Program-made: the position numbers and the translations under genes
Source: Siphlonurus alternatus
Taxonomy: Eukaryota > Arthropoda > Insecta > Ephemeroptera > Siphlonuridae
DNA: 64,000 nucleotides
Direction: 5' to 3'
NCBI GenBank assembly: GCA_949825025.1
Contig: OX463780.1
Coordinates: 28,114,118 to 28,178,117 of the forward strand
Notes under the pieces: model-generated
Told to the model about the DNA's origin: nothing
What the model saw: the letters and a program-made list of their open reading frames with translations, nothing else
Database searches by the model: none
Part shown: positions 48,080 to 60,689 of the stretch, one piece after another
Position numbering within the stretch: position 1 is the first letter of the stretch
How the letters are laid out: every line of letters starts with the position of its first letter

Positions 48080-48641
48080 ATGTATTATTTTTTTTTTTGC
48101 CTGATACTAACGATTTTCACATGGGCTAATTATTTACTCCTATTTTTATGGAGATAAGTACAGTATTGGAATTCGAATCTGTGATATCACAATGATGTCA
48201 CCAAGTCAATATTTGTGTTTGTTGGCAAGCTGATATGTGCACATTGATCATATCATTGTTATAAGTTGTATGTTTCTGTAGATAATTACTTGTATGATTT
48301 AGTCATGTGTTGCTACCCTATAAAACGTGAAATGTATAAAGTTAATTATCATGGATCATGGATTTAAGTTTTATTTATTTATTCTATAAACCACTAAATA
48401 TAATTTCAAGCTTATTTTCCACCTTTCTTTTAATCAAATCCAATGGATTATAATAAGAAGAAGAAGAAAATTTTTGCATTATTAGAAAAAAATTAAATAA
48501 AATTTATTATCAATATGTACAATGAAATAACTAAATATAATCAAGCAATAAATTACATTATTAGTAAAAAATACAATGCTATAATATAGCTGGTTTGAAT
48601 TTACTTGAGGGTGCATATATACCTTATCAATATTTTTCTAC

Positions 48642-49593
48642 TTAAGGGTAAGATAACACGAACAATCGATTCTTGTAGTCCCATTTGATTAACATGTGAA
48701 CCTTAGCAACCTCATAATGATTCTGATTTTTTTTTTAGAGAGAGTTCTTGGCACCAAAAAAATATATAGAAAAAATTTCAAAACAATCGGACGATCCAAT
48801 TTTTTTAAATGAATTTTTTAATTTTTCAGTATAGGGCTTCAGGGCCGTCCCATGCGCACAGTGCATACATTTATTTTTTTCTGCTCTATTTTAAAGTTTT
48901 CCGTAATTTAATAGCCACGGCTTAGAAAAGCTGCGCAGAAACGAGTTTTAAATGTTAGTAGTCTACTGCGCATGGCTCCGCATAGTGTGCTTGATAAGAA
49001 AGTTTGAATCCAAATGAAGCTGTGCAAACGCCAGGTGACTAATCTGCGCACAGCCAATAGCAGCTTTGTATGCTTTATGAACAAAGATACGAACTTCTAC
49101 CCCAGATTGCTTGCGAATTGCAGTGTTTAAAAATTCTTTTAATACGTTACTGCAACCGGTTTGGCTTAATTGTAGTATTGCAAATAAATATCAAATTTGA
49201 GATGAGATAAAAAGCAACGTTCTCGCTAATGTTGAAGAAAAACTCTGCTCCGGTAGGGGCCCCTCGTGCAGCGGAACAGCTGTTTTGAGCTCACTACGTG
49301 ACGTCACCTTGGGTGTTTTTGGCCAAAATGCGCAGATCAGTCCAAATTCGTAGGGCTGATGGACCTATCTATTATAATTGTATCATGATAGGGCTTTCCC
49401 ATGGAGACCTAAACTAAGAAATTAATTTAAAAAAATTGGATCGTCCGATTGTTTTGAAATTTTTTCCACATTTTTTTGGTGCTAAGAACTGTCTCTAAAA
49501 AAAAATCCAGAATTAGTATGAGGTTGCTAAGGTTTACATGTTAATCAAATGGGACTACAACAATAAATTGTTCTCGTGTTATCTTACCCTTAA
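48642..49593. mobile_element. TTAA foldback element, family B copy 2, interrupted
   Basis: The ends TTAAGGGTAAGATAACACG and CGTGTTATCTTACCCTTAA match copy 1 at 41185. The central block is split by the CAGGGCC element at 48840-49388. Removing that and one duplicate leaves about 395 bp. Confidence 0.85.
48840..49388 (+). mobile_element. CAGGGCC element, copy 1, with 8-bp duplication
   Basis: 549 bp, beginning CAGGGCCGTCCCATGCGCAC and ending attgtatcatga, flanked by exact 8-bp repeats tagggctt (48832-48839 and 49389-49396). The CAGGG start and 8-bp duplication suit hAT elements, but the right end is not a complementary CCCTG. It holds TGACGTCA at 49299-49306. No ORF of significance. Confidence 0.75.
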
Positions 49594-49893
49594 ATTTTGC
49601 AAACCCACACTTATCTTTAAAATACAATTATTTAAATGAGGAGAGAAATAAATCAAACAAATAATCATAATACAGTAATATTTTTCACGGATTCTTAATA
49701 TCCTAAGAAATCGCTGTTTTAGTTTGCAGTTAGTTTCTCTTGAACTATAGCTACCCTCGGATGCATTTAATGCTAAACAAACTTTTACCAAAAATTACTA
49801 AGCGTGTCATTAGTGCGAGCGAGCAACATAATATCTTAGATGTAAGCGACGAGGAATGTTATAAATTAGAGAGTAGAAGTGGGTTGAGATTTG

Positions 49894-52800
49894 TCAGTCG
49901 AGGGTAAAGATCCTGGCAGCAATGTCGTCAATGAGCCAGTCCATGCCCGGCAGCAGGTTGTCTCCAGTGATGGCACTGCACCACATGATGCGCCAATGGT
50001 GGGTCTTGATACTCTCCAGCTGCAGCACCTGGTTCATCAATCCACCGTTACATTCTGGACCAAATTCACCAGGCACGTTTAGGAGATAACACCAAATTAA
50101 AATTCATATATTCATAACAAAATTACTGCTACTGTCTGTTACAGTTAGGCAAATCTATTTAAATAAATAAATCTATTTATTTATTTAGTGGTTCCTCACT
50201 AACCACACTTAATGTCAGCCTGAATCAATAACACAATAGACCACTTGCAAAACTATGTTTTAGCAAAACGTAAACAAACTCATTCACCCAGGTATTGTTG
50301 GTTGTTGATTATGTGTATTTTTTTTCCAATACATTGGACCTTATGGGAAATTCATGTTTTTCACATACAGATTTCAATACGTGACATACGTATGATTTTA
50401 AAAATAAATATATCACCGGAATCTGCAATTCTTGGCCATTTATAATATTGAAAATTTTATTGGAAGATGGTTTCTTTATTTTAATATAGTAAATTTAGTA
50501 TGACACCAAATCAGCCAATTGCATGGGGTAAGATACGTAACTAGGCAAACTCCAGTTTGTTGATTTTAACTGTTGCAATAATAAACAATCTGAAGCTTGC
50601 TTGGTTACGTATCTTACCCCATGCAATTGGCTGATTTGGTATCATACTAAATTTACTATATTGAAATAAAGAAACCGTCTTCCAATGCAATTTTCAATAT
50701 TATAAATGGCCAAGAACTGCAGATTCCGGTGATATATTTATTTTTTAAATTATACGTATGTAATGCATTGAAATCTGTATGTGAAAAACGTGAATTTCCC
50801 ATAAGGTCCAATGTATTGGAAAAAAAATACACATAATCAACAATCAACAATACCTGGGTGAATGAGTTTGTTTACGTTTTGCTAAAACATAGTTTTGCAA
50901 GTGGTCTATTATTGTGCTTGGTTAGAAATCTGGATGTATTTCTAGACAACTCGTTTATAAATTTTTATACCTGTAGATCATAATCCAAATTAAGACTAAA
51001 GATAGTATTATGTATTACAATAAAAGTTAACATTTCTCTTGCAAGCATGAAATTTCTAATTTTTAAATGTCTTGATTAATATAGGGAAATAAATAAGTTC
51101 AACGATAAATATTTAAAATATTTATATTCTTTTCATGCAAGTTATTAGTAGGATAAGGTAATTTCTTAATGAAATTGTATTATGTAATCCGGCTTTGAGT
51201 TGGTGATTGGCCCACTTACATCTCTGATCTCCTCTGCATTGAGAGCACCCGGCAGATCTTGCTTGTTTGCAAATACCAGCAGTGTCGCACCTGCTAGCAT
51301 CTGTCAAAGGTAGGAAAGGTTACGTTTAGAAAATGTGAAGATTTTCTTTAATGGTGAACAAAAGCAAAACAAAATTTTTGCATTTAATCGGAACCTTAAG
51401 AGTTCTTCCGTTATGTATATGCCTGTATATTTTCACATGATTCCCCAATGAAGCTGCTCTAGGACAATTTGCAAAGTGAAGGCATATGAAGTCTCAATTA
51501 CAGTATGTTAAACTGGGTGTGCACTCAAAGTGTGAAGCTTTTGGCAAGACGGGGAAGAAGGGGCCGGGCGATCACGAAAATGCTGTGATCCAGAGACGGT
51601 CTGGATCGCAGTCGCTTCACCCCCTTCTTATGAAAATATTAAGGTACATGGATACTAAAGTAACAGCAAGGTTCCCAAGTATGTAAAAAAAAAAAAAAAA
51701 TGTTTGCTTTGTTTTATGAAGATTTCTGATTTAATCATTAAAATTTTTATTTATATAATTTCAGTACCGTGTATTAGCATAATTTTTTTTTTTTTTTTTA
51801 TATATTTTAAACAAATTAAGAATTTATCATATACTCTGAAAGAAATTACATGTACTGTATACGGTTTACAGTATTGCAGTTTACAGAATGTAATGTTTTA
51901 GCCAGAAAAACAAAACAATTACTTACTGTTAGTATTTTTCTTGGGGGTAAGGAGGAGCATAAGACATATGGATATGGACCCACAGCCCATATATTTTTCT
52001 CTACCCTACCATGACCAATTTGGGGGAGGGGTAATAAAATAACTGTTATCTCACCTCTTCTCCCAGCAGACTGTGCAGTTCTCGGCAGCAGTCCTCAAGC
52101 CTCCTGCGGTCTGCACTGTCCACTACCCAGATGAGACCATCCGTGCTCTCAAAATAGTTCCGCCAGAAGGAGCGCAGCGACTTCTGACCTCCAACGTCCC
52201 AGAAGTTCAGTTTGTACCTGCAGCAGAAATATTTGTAAGGCAATTTCTGAGCACTGTTCATATACGTATTATATATTATTTTTTTTAAATCTGTAAGAGA
52301 AGCAATAATGATCAAAACCTACTACTGTATGTACTTGTTATACAGTATATGAATTATTTACCCTCTGTGTTCCAGCGTCTTAATATTGAAACCCAGAGTT
52401 GGAGAGATTGTATTCACTTCTTCTCCATTGAATCTCTTCAAAATTGTTGTTTTCCCAGCATTATCAAGGCCTCTACACAAATACTAAGGAAAGTAACTGG
52501 TATGAAGCATACACGATTATGAGAAGATGTACACGTACACAACACAATAAATAAATCCAGCAATACATTGAAGTATTATATGCATACTCTGCTGTCCTGT
52601 TCAATGTATATTAATGTTGAAACATATTCCACATGGCACCACAGCTAGGTATTTAATTGCATGACTATTTGCACCCTCCCACTCACACATTGACTACAGT
52701 TCAACAAACGTAAGATTACTGCCAGAAGTGGAAGGATTTGGGCTAAATTATGATCATAAAAAATCTAAGACTTGGAAGATACGTTAAAATTCCCAATATA

Positions 52801-53588
52801 AATTTCTCTGCAAAGTCTTAGATTGTTCATGATCATAGTTTAGCCAAAATCCTTGCACTTCTGGCTATACTTCTGGTGGAAATCACATTTGTTGAACTGC
52901 ACAGCGTGAGCAGCCATAGATTGTTATATGTACTCAGGTTCACATTTAACTTGGTTTTCATTGTGTTTGTAATGTCTTCAGTCATTGGTGTATTCGTAAC
53001 AAAGAAGTTCACTGGCCAAACCGAAGGACCCCTGAGTGTTTGCAACTAAAACCTGCAAGTTAAATATGAACCTTTTACTAGTATAGTATTAATTCTGTTT
53101 GCCCAGCATTTATACCGATTTTGATATACAATTCAACAATTGTAAGGTTACCGCCAGAAGGAGCCAGAAGTGGAAGGATTTTGGCTGAACTATGGACATG
53201 AAAAATCGAAGATATTGCTGATAGTTTGAAATTACTAATATGAAACTCTGTGCCAAAAGTTTCAGATTCAAAACTGAACTATCAGAATGTCCACAAACCT
53301 ACTTTCAGCTACTTCCAATGGTAACGTTACAATTGTTGAACGGTACGATGATATGATTGATGAGACTGATGCGTACCAGAAAAAAATATTTACATATATG
53401 CTGACATGCAGGGTGTGTGACGGTGTGTCACAGTCTCATACAACCTAGGGTAGAATCATGCAGAAAGTTAGCTTTCATATTAAAATGTTACACATGTCAT
53501 GTGATCATGGAATAAAAGGATACAGGATCAACAACCGCATTTCCTTTTCTTTTTGCTTCATCTTCTTAAGTATGGTCATTAGTCCCAT
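49894..53588 (-). CDS. ARL2: ADP-ribosylation factor-like GTPase ARL2
   Basis: ARL2 works with tubulin cofactors (TBCD) in alpha/beta-tubulin assembly and releases lipidated cargo from UNC119/PDE6D. Five exons: 53524-53588, 52362-52472, 52055-52217, 51220-51300 and 49894-50028; all phases agree, giving 184 residues, the same as human ARL2. Motifs: GLDNAGKTT (23-31), [22 protein letters not shown] (65-70), NKQD (125-128), CSAITG, and the ARL2-typical [20 protein letters not shown]. Gly2 is present but ARL2 is generally not myristoylated. Intron 1 (52473-53523) has U12-type signals (donor GTATCCTT, branch-like TTCCTTAGT) and holds two hairpin elements. Intron 4 (50029-51219) holds a 690-bp palindrome. 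Intron 3 (51301-52054) shows T-runs only. Confidence 0.97.
50232..50918. repeat. Palindromic element in ARL2 intron 4
   Basis: cacaatagaccacttgcaaa at the left pairs with tttgcaagtggtctatta at the right. The arms continue with few mismatches (aaacgtaaacaaactcattc, tatgggaaattc) to a centre near 50570 (gttgattttaactgttgca). No TTAA or CAGG ends were recognised. Confidence 0.8.
52698..52899. repeat. Hairpin element in ARL2 intron 1, copy 1
   Basis: cagttcaacaaacgtaagat and gtggaaggatttgggctaaa are matched by inverted partners ending ttgttgaactg. It is related to copy 2 at 53132. Confidence 0.7.
53132..53341. repeat. Hairpin element in ARL2 intron 1, copy 2
   Basis: ttcaacaattgtaaggttac at the left pairs with gtaacgttacaattgttgaa at the right. 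The arms share gccagaagtggaaggatttt with copy 1. Confidence 0.7.
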
Positions 53589-54696
53589 TTTTAATTAAGA
53601 AAAAAACTTTATAAACAACCACAATTTTTAGAAACACACCACAGCTGATGAGTGGGCGGATCAAAACTATTCCGCCGTAAAAAAGTGCCATCTATTGTCA
53701 AGCAGGCAAACGACGTGAGAAGGGGGAGTAATCGAACAGCTTCTTGGGTCATAATCTTTTGTCTGCTATAGATTCTTAAAATTTACTTATTTGAGTCTTT
53801 AAATTTTTACTGTTCAATTTGTGAGGTAAATTTAATTGCTGAACAAAAAGAGTATTCTTAGTTATTTTGTAATCTGTGTCATTTTTGGCTGGATGTGTAT
53901 GAAGTTTCATTGAAGTTTCATCTTGGAAGATTTTCTTCGTTGAGTCCGGCCCTAGTCAAAAATATTTGTAATTTTCTTTTGCATGGATTTTTAATGAGAT
54001 ATCAAGAACTGTACTAGTAATTATCTACTGGGTGAGTATTGGCTATTATTACAATTTATGTAACTTGCATTTACAACCAGTCAGATTGATTTTAAGTGAC
54101 TAAAAATAATTATTTTTCTGCCTCACCTAAAATCCCAAAAGTAGGATTGAAATTACATAATTTCTCCATAGATGGCGACTAAGTCCATTTTCGGATTGTA
54201 AAGCGCGATAATATCAGAAAGTTCAAATCAATTTAAAATTTGACCATATAGTATTAAAATTATAATATTGTGCACACATATCTTTATGATCTCATGAGTA
54301 TGTCCGCTGAATTTTGAACATGAAAGGTGTGAAGCTGAGCTAATTATATAAATGACCAGAGAGTACCTGGAGAATTCGATTAATTGTATACAGCTCAATG
54401 AAAGATGTTCAATGATTGAAAATTCCTTTGTAGCCTGAACCTCTTTGCGTGTTATATAATCGCAATATAATGCTTTTTAACACAATAACAAAAATTTGGT
54501 TCGCTGCATGGATATAGAATATTACACGCATACAATATTTTTATTGTATCAACTATATAAATTTAAGTTTATAGAGTACAAGTTTACCCTTGAATGATAA
54601 CTGTATGATTATTATATAGTATAATAATATATTATCAGTGGCGTGTAGACGGAAATTGCTCAAGGGGGGGGGGGGGGGTCCTAATAAGGATAAAGA

Positions 54697-55093
54697 TTTT
54701 TTTTTTTTTTACAAGGATATACCCCTAAGAGCTTACAGCTCGCGGCGGGGTAATGGGTAGGGATAAGGTAGGGAACGGATGGTGACCACGGCCTGTTACG
54801 CGTCCCAGCATTCGCTGAGGTGAGACTGAGGGAACCGTGGAAAACCTTAATCAGGACGGACACCTCTACTTTTTTCTCAATGGACGAAAGCAATGTCCAA
54901 AGCCTGGGGAACCACACACAAGTGCATCACTGCAATGCACTGGGTGGAAAGCGAGACGATCAATTTACCCCAGGGAGGGAGCAGTGTATTTTTTACTTGA
55001 AACGGTCACCCATCCAAGTACTAACCACGCTCGACGTTATAGACTGACTTCGGTGATCTAACGAGAACCGGTCAATGGACTGCGCCACTCCAC
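54697..55093 (-). mobile_element. 5S-rRNA-derived SINE, copy 2
   Basis: A reverse-strand homologue of the copy at 44696: a poly-T run (54697-54710) followed by acaaggatatacccctaaga, then the body, then the 5S-like part at about 55002-55075 (ggtcacccatccaagtacta, ggtgatctaacgagaacc). Identity to copy 1 is high over the whole length. Confidence 0.85.
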
Positions 55094-55955
55094 TGGGAGG
55101 TTTGGGTGCGAAGCCCCTCATCAATAAGTTACCGCAGGTGCGATCTTCTTTAATTAAGGTGATCACCTGATCACGTGACTGTTTTGAAAGTAAAATTATA
55201 AAAAATTATTATTATAGAAAATACATTGCCTGATGCAATTTTTTTATTTATTCTACTCTCCCCAATTTTTTAATAAATTTCTTTTCAATACGTGCACTAA
55301 CGTTTATAATAAATAAAGCTTTGAGTATAATAAATAATTTTATATATGGTTGAATCAAGTAATTCTTCTAATAAGTTAAGTATAATAGTTTTGGTATTTT
55401 ATTTTGCATGGATTTTTAATCAGATATCAAGAACTGTACTAGTAATTAGTTTCATAATTATATACGTACTTACAAATTTTTATATTAGAGTATTTTAGAT
55501 TACGGTATGCTGTAATTCGGATATTTTTCCGGAAAAAAATTGAGTACAGAAATTACTGTAATTAGTGCTTTCTAAAAACAGTTAAGTTCAATTATCGTTA
55601 TTCTCGACTTATATGATTTGCATGCACAACTGAATTTATTTAATAATGGGGAATTCTCCTACATTTATTTTAAATTTTTTTCAGATGCTCTATGCCTTGA
55701 AACTAAATGTCCCAAAACAAAAAAGTTTCAATTTTCAAATTGGAGACAAGGGAATTTTTTAAAAATCTTCCTTCTTTTGAATTTAGCGCCAAAACGTGAC
55801 GTAGAAACTGCCTAGCAGGCGAAATTTTCCTGCAATAAATTTATATTTTCGATTATCACTCTTAAAGTAAACTGATATTAGAGACAAAACTATTGATACT
55901 AGGGTATACGAAAAACCCGCTGATTTCGAACGTGTTACTAAAATTTAAGTCCAGG

Positions 55956-56499
55956 CATGATACAACTATAATAGATAGGTCCATCAGCCCTACGAATTTG
56001 GACTGATCTGCGCATTTTGGCCAAAAACACCCAAGGTGACGTCACTTAGTGAGCTCAAAACAGCTGTTTTGCTGCACGAGGGGCCCCTACCGGAGCAGAG
56101 TTTTTGTTCAGCATTAGCGAGAACGTTGCTTTTTATCTTATCTCAAATTTGATATTTATTTGCAATACTACAAGCCAAACCGGTTGCAGTAACGTATTAA
56201 AAGAATTTTTAAACACTGCAATTCGCAAGCAATCTGGTGTAGAAGTTCGTATCTTTGTTCATAAAGCATACAAAGTTGCTATTGACTGTGCGCAGATTAG
56301 TCACCTAGCGTTTGCGCAGCTTCATTTGGATTCAAGCTTTTTTATCATGCACACTGTGCAGAGCCTTGCGCAGTAGACTACTAACATTTAAAACTCGTTT
56401 CTGCGCAGCTTTTCTAAGCCATGGCTATTAATTTACGGAAAACTCTATAAAAGAGCAGAAAAAATTAAACGTATGCACCGTGCGCATGGGACGGCCCTG
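55956..56499 (-). mobile_element. CAGGGCC element, copy 2
   Basis: An inverted homologue of 48840-49388. It ends GGGACGGCCCTG at 56499 and starts catgatacaac at 55956. Flanks aagtccagg and aagtcagg resemble a duplicated target. TGACGTCA is at 56037-56044. Only 23 bp separate it from the inverted repeat that starts at 56523. Confidence 0.75.
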
Positions 56500-56522
56500 A
56501 AGTCAGGATTGATTTGAAATTA

Positions 56523-59192
56523 GGTGGAAAAAATTAGTTGCTAACGGAAACTTCGCCCATATGTTCCTATGACCTATATGAACCCACAAAAAAAAGTCCC
56601 TTCAAGTCACCCCTGGCCTTCATGGTCAAACCCGGGTTTGTCCCGGATTTCGAAAAAACATTTTTTTTATCTCAACAACTACTTGTCGCACACGAATGCA
56701 AAAGGTATCATAGCAAAGCTTAGCAACTGCACAACACAGAAAAAAATACTTTAACTTGCCTAATTGATTTCATCATGCAAATAATTAGCAATTAATGAGT
56801 TTAAATCGATCAATCAAGATTTTGAAAGTAAACTACGCCGAAAATATGCAATATACCCGTTTTGAGTTTATTAGTAATAATTGTGTTCATTTAATAACGA
56901 ACCGGGATCTTTTTATTTTACATCTCTAGCACTGATAGATCGTGAGATAGTAGGAAGAGAAGCGCGAAAAACAGGGACGGGCAGGCATCATAACAATGGG
57001 TATAGCAGGTATACCGCCGCCTCCCTCCATACAAAATACATTGCAGCGCCGCCGCGCTCGTTGTTCATATTCGAGTTTCACTCATCCCCTGTACTCTAGA
57101 CAACACAATCGTAAATATACCTAAATCATAAATAAGTAATTCTGAGGTGTGAGATATAGACCGTGTGATCTCACTGCTACTTGATATTGTAATATATCAC
57201 ATCATGTTTATAAATATATTATAAACAAATACACACCTCAAATTAAATTTGTAACAGTAATGTGTAAATAATACGTAAATATAATTAGGGTAATGATAAT
57301 TATATAGTATAATAACACAACTTGTATTTCTAGTATCGCAAGACAATTCTTTGTTTATAGGGAAATTAACTAAAAAAAGCATTACTGCACTTATTTGAAA
57401 ATGATCATGATAATAAAATAATACAATAGGCGGTATAATGAAAATAGACATAATAGGAAATAAATTAACTGCAGTCGAGTATTATTATTTCCTTATTTTC
57501 TGTTATCGTGTCATTATTGCATACTTTATAATTATACTAAATTTTTGAAACTATAATTTAATAAAATTTACCATAGTTTACAACATTTTTTATATAATAT
57601 ATATAATTGCTATAAATATTAATGTAAATCGGCTGGATATTGGTAATTTCAAACCATGTTTTTTACGACTAACGGTAAGTAACTAATTCTGCACACTTGT
57701 TGTCTCATATATTGTAATATGTAATGAAAATATTAACATGCACGTATCACGTACCTGTAACATTATTCCTTTTTCTCATATAGATATGCAAGACTATAAG
57801 CCATCACATATATATTATATTACTTCTAATATCTGGACTTCTTAAATATTTTGGCAGGACTATCATTACCCGGACAGTGTGGAGCTAATGAAATTTACCG
57901 AAAGCAAACCATATGCTTTTCAAAGATGTATTTGAAATTGGATGATTTTGTATTTCATTATACCTTTATAAAAAATTAAATAAAAAAAAGTAAATAAAAT
58001 AAAATTGCTGTCATATTGAAATATTATAAACATGCTCATGTGTTTATGTATATGGTATGGTGTAGTATTACTTTTTAGTTGATAATGTACGTACTGTACA
58101 CCAAATTACAACGTATTATATAACATTGTGAAACACATATTGCACATATTTATAATAATAATTTTACTTCCATGTATTTAATAAAATGCTAATTGATAGA
58201 AGCTCCTTTAAAATCATTGACTTATAAGTGCCATGGTACATTTTATAACCTAAAACAAAACATTGAAGAATTAAAAAAAAAAAAAGTAATACAAACGGTG
58301 ACGTAATTTTATCACTACAAAGTCTGTGAAAAACTGTTTGATTAAAATTTAATATATATTATAACCTTAATTAATATGTTAAGAAATTAAAGAGTTACCA
58401 AAAAAAATACTGTCATGACATACGTAAATAAGCAGGAAATAAATCACAAGTTAACATGATTGGACAAAAGAGTGGTTACAGTGATACAAGCTGCCTACTG
58501 ATCATAAATATGAATAATACGTACTGCAGCCTAAAATATATAATTACCTCCCCCCCCCCTCTCCTTCACACCTCAGAATTACATATTTATGATTTAGGTA
58601 TATTTACGATTGTGTTGTCTAGAGTACAGGGGATGAGTGAAACTCGAATATGAACAACGAGCGCGGCGGCGCTGCAATGCATTTTGTATGGAGGGAGGCG
58701 GCGGATACCTGCTATACCCATTGTTATGATGCCTGCCCGTCCCTGTTTTTCGCGCTTCTCTTCCTACTATCTCACAATCTATCAGTGCTAGAGATGTAAA
58801 ATAAAAAGATCCCGGTTCATTATTAAATGAACACAATTATTACTAATAAACTCAAAACAAGTATATTGTATATTTTCGGCGTAGTTTACTTTCAAAATCT
58901 TGATTGATCGATTTAAACTCATTAATTGCTAATTATTTGCATGATGAAATCAATTAGGCAAGTTAAAGTATTTTTTTCTGTGTTGTGCAGTTGCTAAGCT
59001 TTGCTATGATACCTTTTGCATTCGTGTGCGACAAGTAGTTGTTGAGATAAAAAATGTTTTTTGAAATCCGGGACAAACCCGGGTTTGACCATGAAGGCCA
59101 GGGGTGACTTGACGGGACTTTTTTTTGTGGGTTCATATAGGTCATAGGAACATATGGGCGAAGTTTCCGTTAGCAACTAATTTTTTCCACCT
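56523..59192. repeat. 2.67-kb inverted repeat with 630-bp arms
   Basis: The left arm 56523-57152 and the right arm 58566-59192 are near-identical reverse complements with a few substitutions and 1-bp indels. They contain matching short open frames (56538-56723 against 58994-59176; 56881-57099 against 58594-58836). The spacer of about 1.4 kb is AT-rich without coding sense. The element type is not recognised; it could be a foldback transposon or an inverted duplication. Confidence 0.85.
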
Positions 59193-60689
59193 TCTCCATA
59201 TACTTTTGCATTTCACTCCTGGACTTCGAGTTCAAGTCATTAACGCCTTGTCAAGAAGAAGACAAAAAAATGTTGTTGCTTCTCTTATTTGTTAATTTTT
59301 GTCTGCACCTTGAAGCAATCACGTAAATGAATTAAAGTACGCGCAGCACACGTGAGAGCGTTTTAATTACAAATACTAGTATGCATGCATAACTTTTTAA
59401 TTTCTTTGTTTTCCTTTTTTTGTTCTTATATCATATTCATATTTATTGATTTTATTGCTTTTTGATTGTACATTACAATGTAAGCACGTCATAAACAGTG
59501 TCATTAGCAACCTCATGGTAATTGTCAACTATGTTTAACATAACAAGTAAAAAAAAAAAATAATAATATCAACAGCAATGCCTCTCACAATATCAATCCA
59601 GAAGTTGCAGAACAGGCTAAAATCATGGTAAACAGATTGAGACATTAGACAATAATATAACAAGTATTATATGTAAAAAGCAATCAATAACATAAAAAAA
59701 AATCATAATTATGTTCAAACCTAAGACTCTAAAATACAATAATTATGTAACAATTTATTAAACCCCGAATCCCCCCTCTTCATTGGCTACGCCACTGCAT
59801 CACTGAATATACTTCAGTGTTGTATAAAACTGTCTACATAAAAACTGCAAATTACAGCAAATTTATAAATTAACACTTATGATAGGTTTCTTTTAGAACG
59901 TTACACAGTACTCGTTTTTTTTTTTTTTTTTTGTGTTATTTATTTATTTTTTAAGATTACCGTATCGCAGTAAACACAGGGTGTAAAAAATGTGTTGGGC
60001 CGGTCCTGCAGAGAGGTCTAACAGCCGTAGCATTGGACAACAAAGTTGTTACTAGCTGGGATATTATGCACTTATACATTTTGTGCTGAAGAGTTCTGTT
60101 TTACTTACTACAAAAATTGGCCGTTCAAAAGTGAGAGAAAAATAATAAAATGATCGCACTCCGCTTTATATAATAATATATATGTAATTTTGGATTTTGG
60201 TATTATAAAAATATATCAATATTTCGGCACTAATATTTTGTAGTTATAATTATTATAATATGCAACCTGGAAATATTGCACTCTGTATAATTTTATTGAA
60301 ATCGCAGCAATATTATGCTTAATTATTACAGTCTCTATGATTAATACATAAAAGTAAATTCTTTAACCTCGAAACAAACTAAAATTGTCGATCACTACAA
60401 AATTGTACGAACAGTACTGTATACGAACTTTAACTCGAGCACTATGGTGACAGGCGGTTTTGGAAGTGAGTGCATGCGGGTCAATATATATATTTTTTTC
60501 TTAATTTGCTAAATTGTACACATATAGCATTTATTTGCTTGATCCTGACTTCAATTTTGTTGATAAAAAACAAACTGTCTTTCAGTACGTGTCATTCATT
60601 ATCATGTTCAGTGCTGCATTACGTAAAATTTATCAAATTTATAGTAATTTTTTCATCCTTTTTTTATTATTGAGAATGGGGTACTGACC

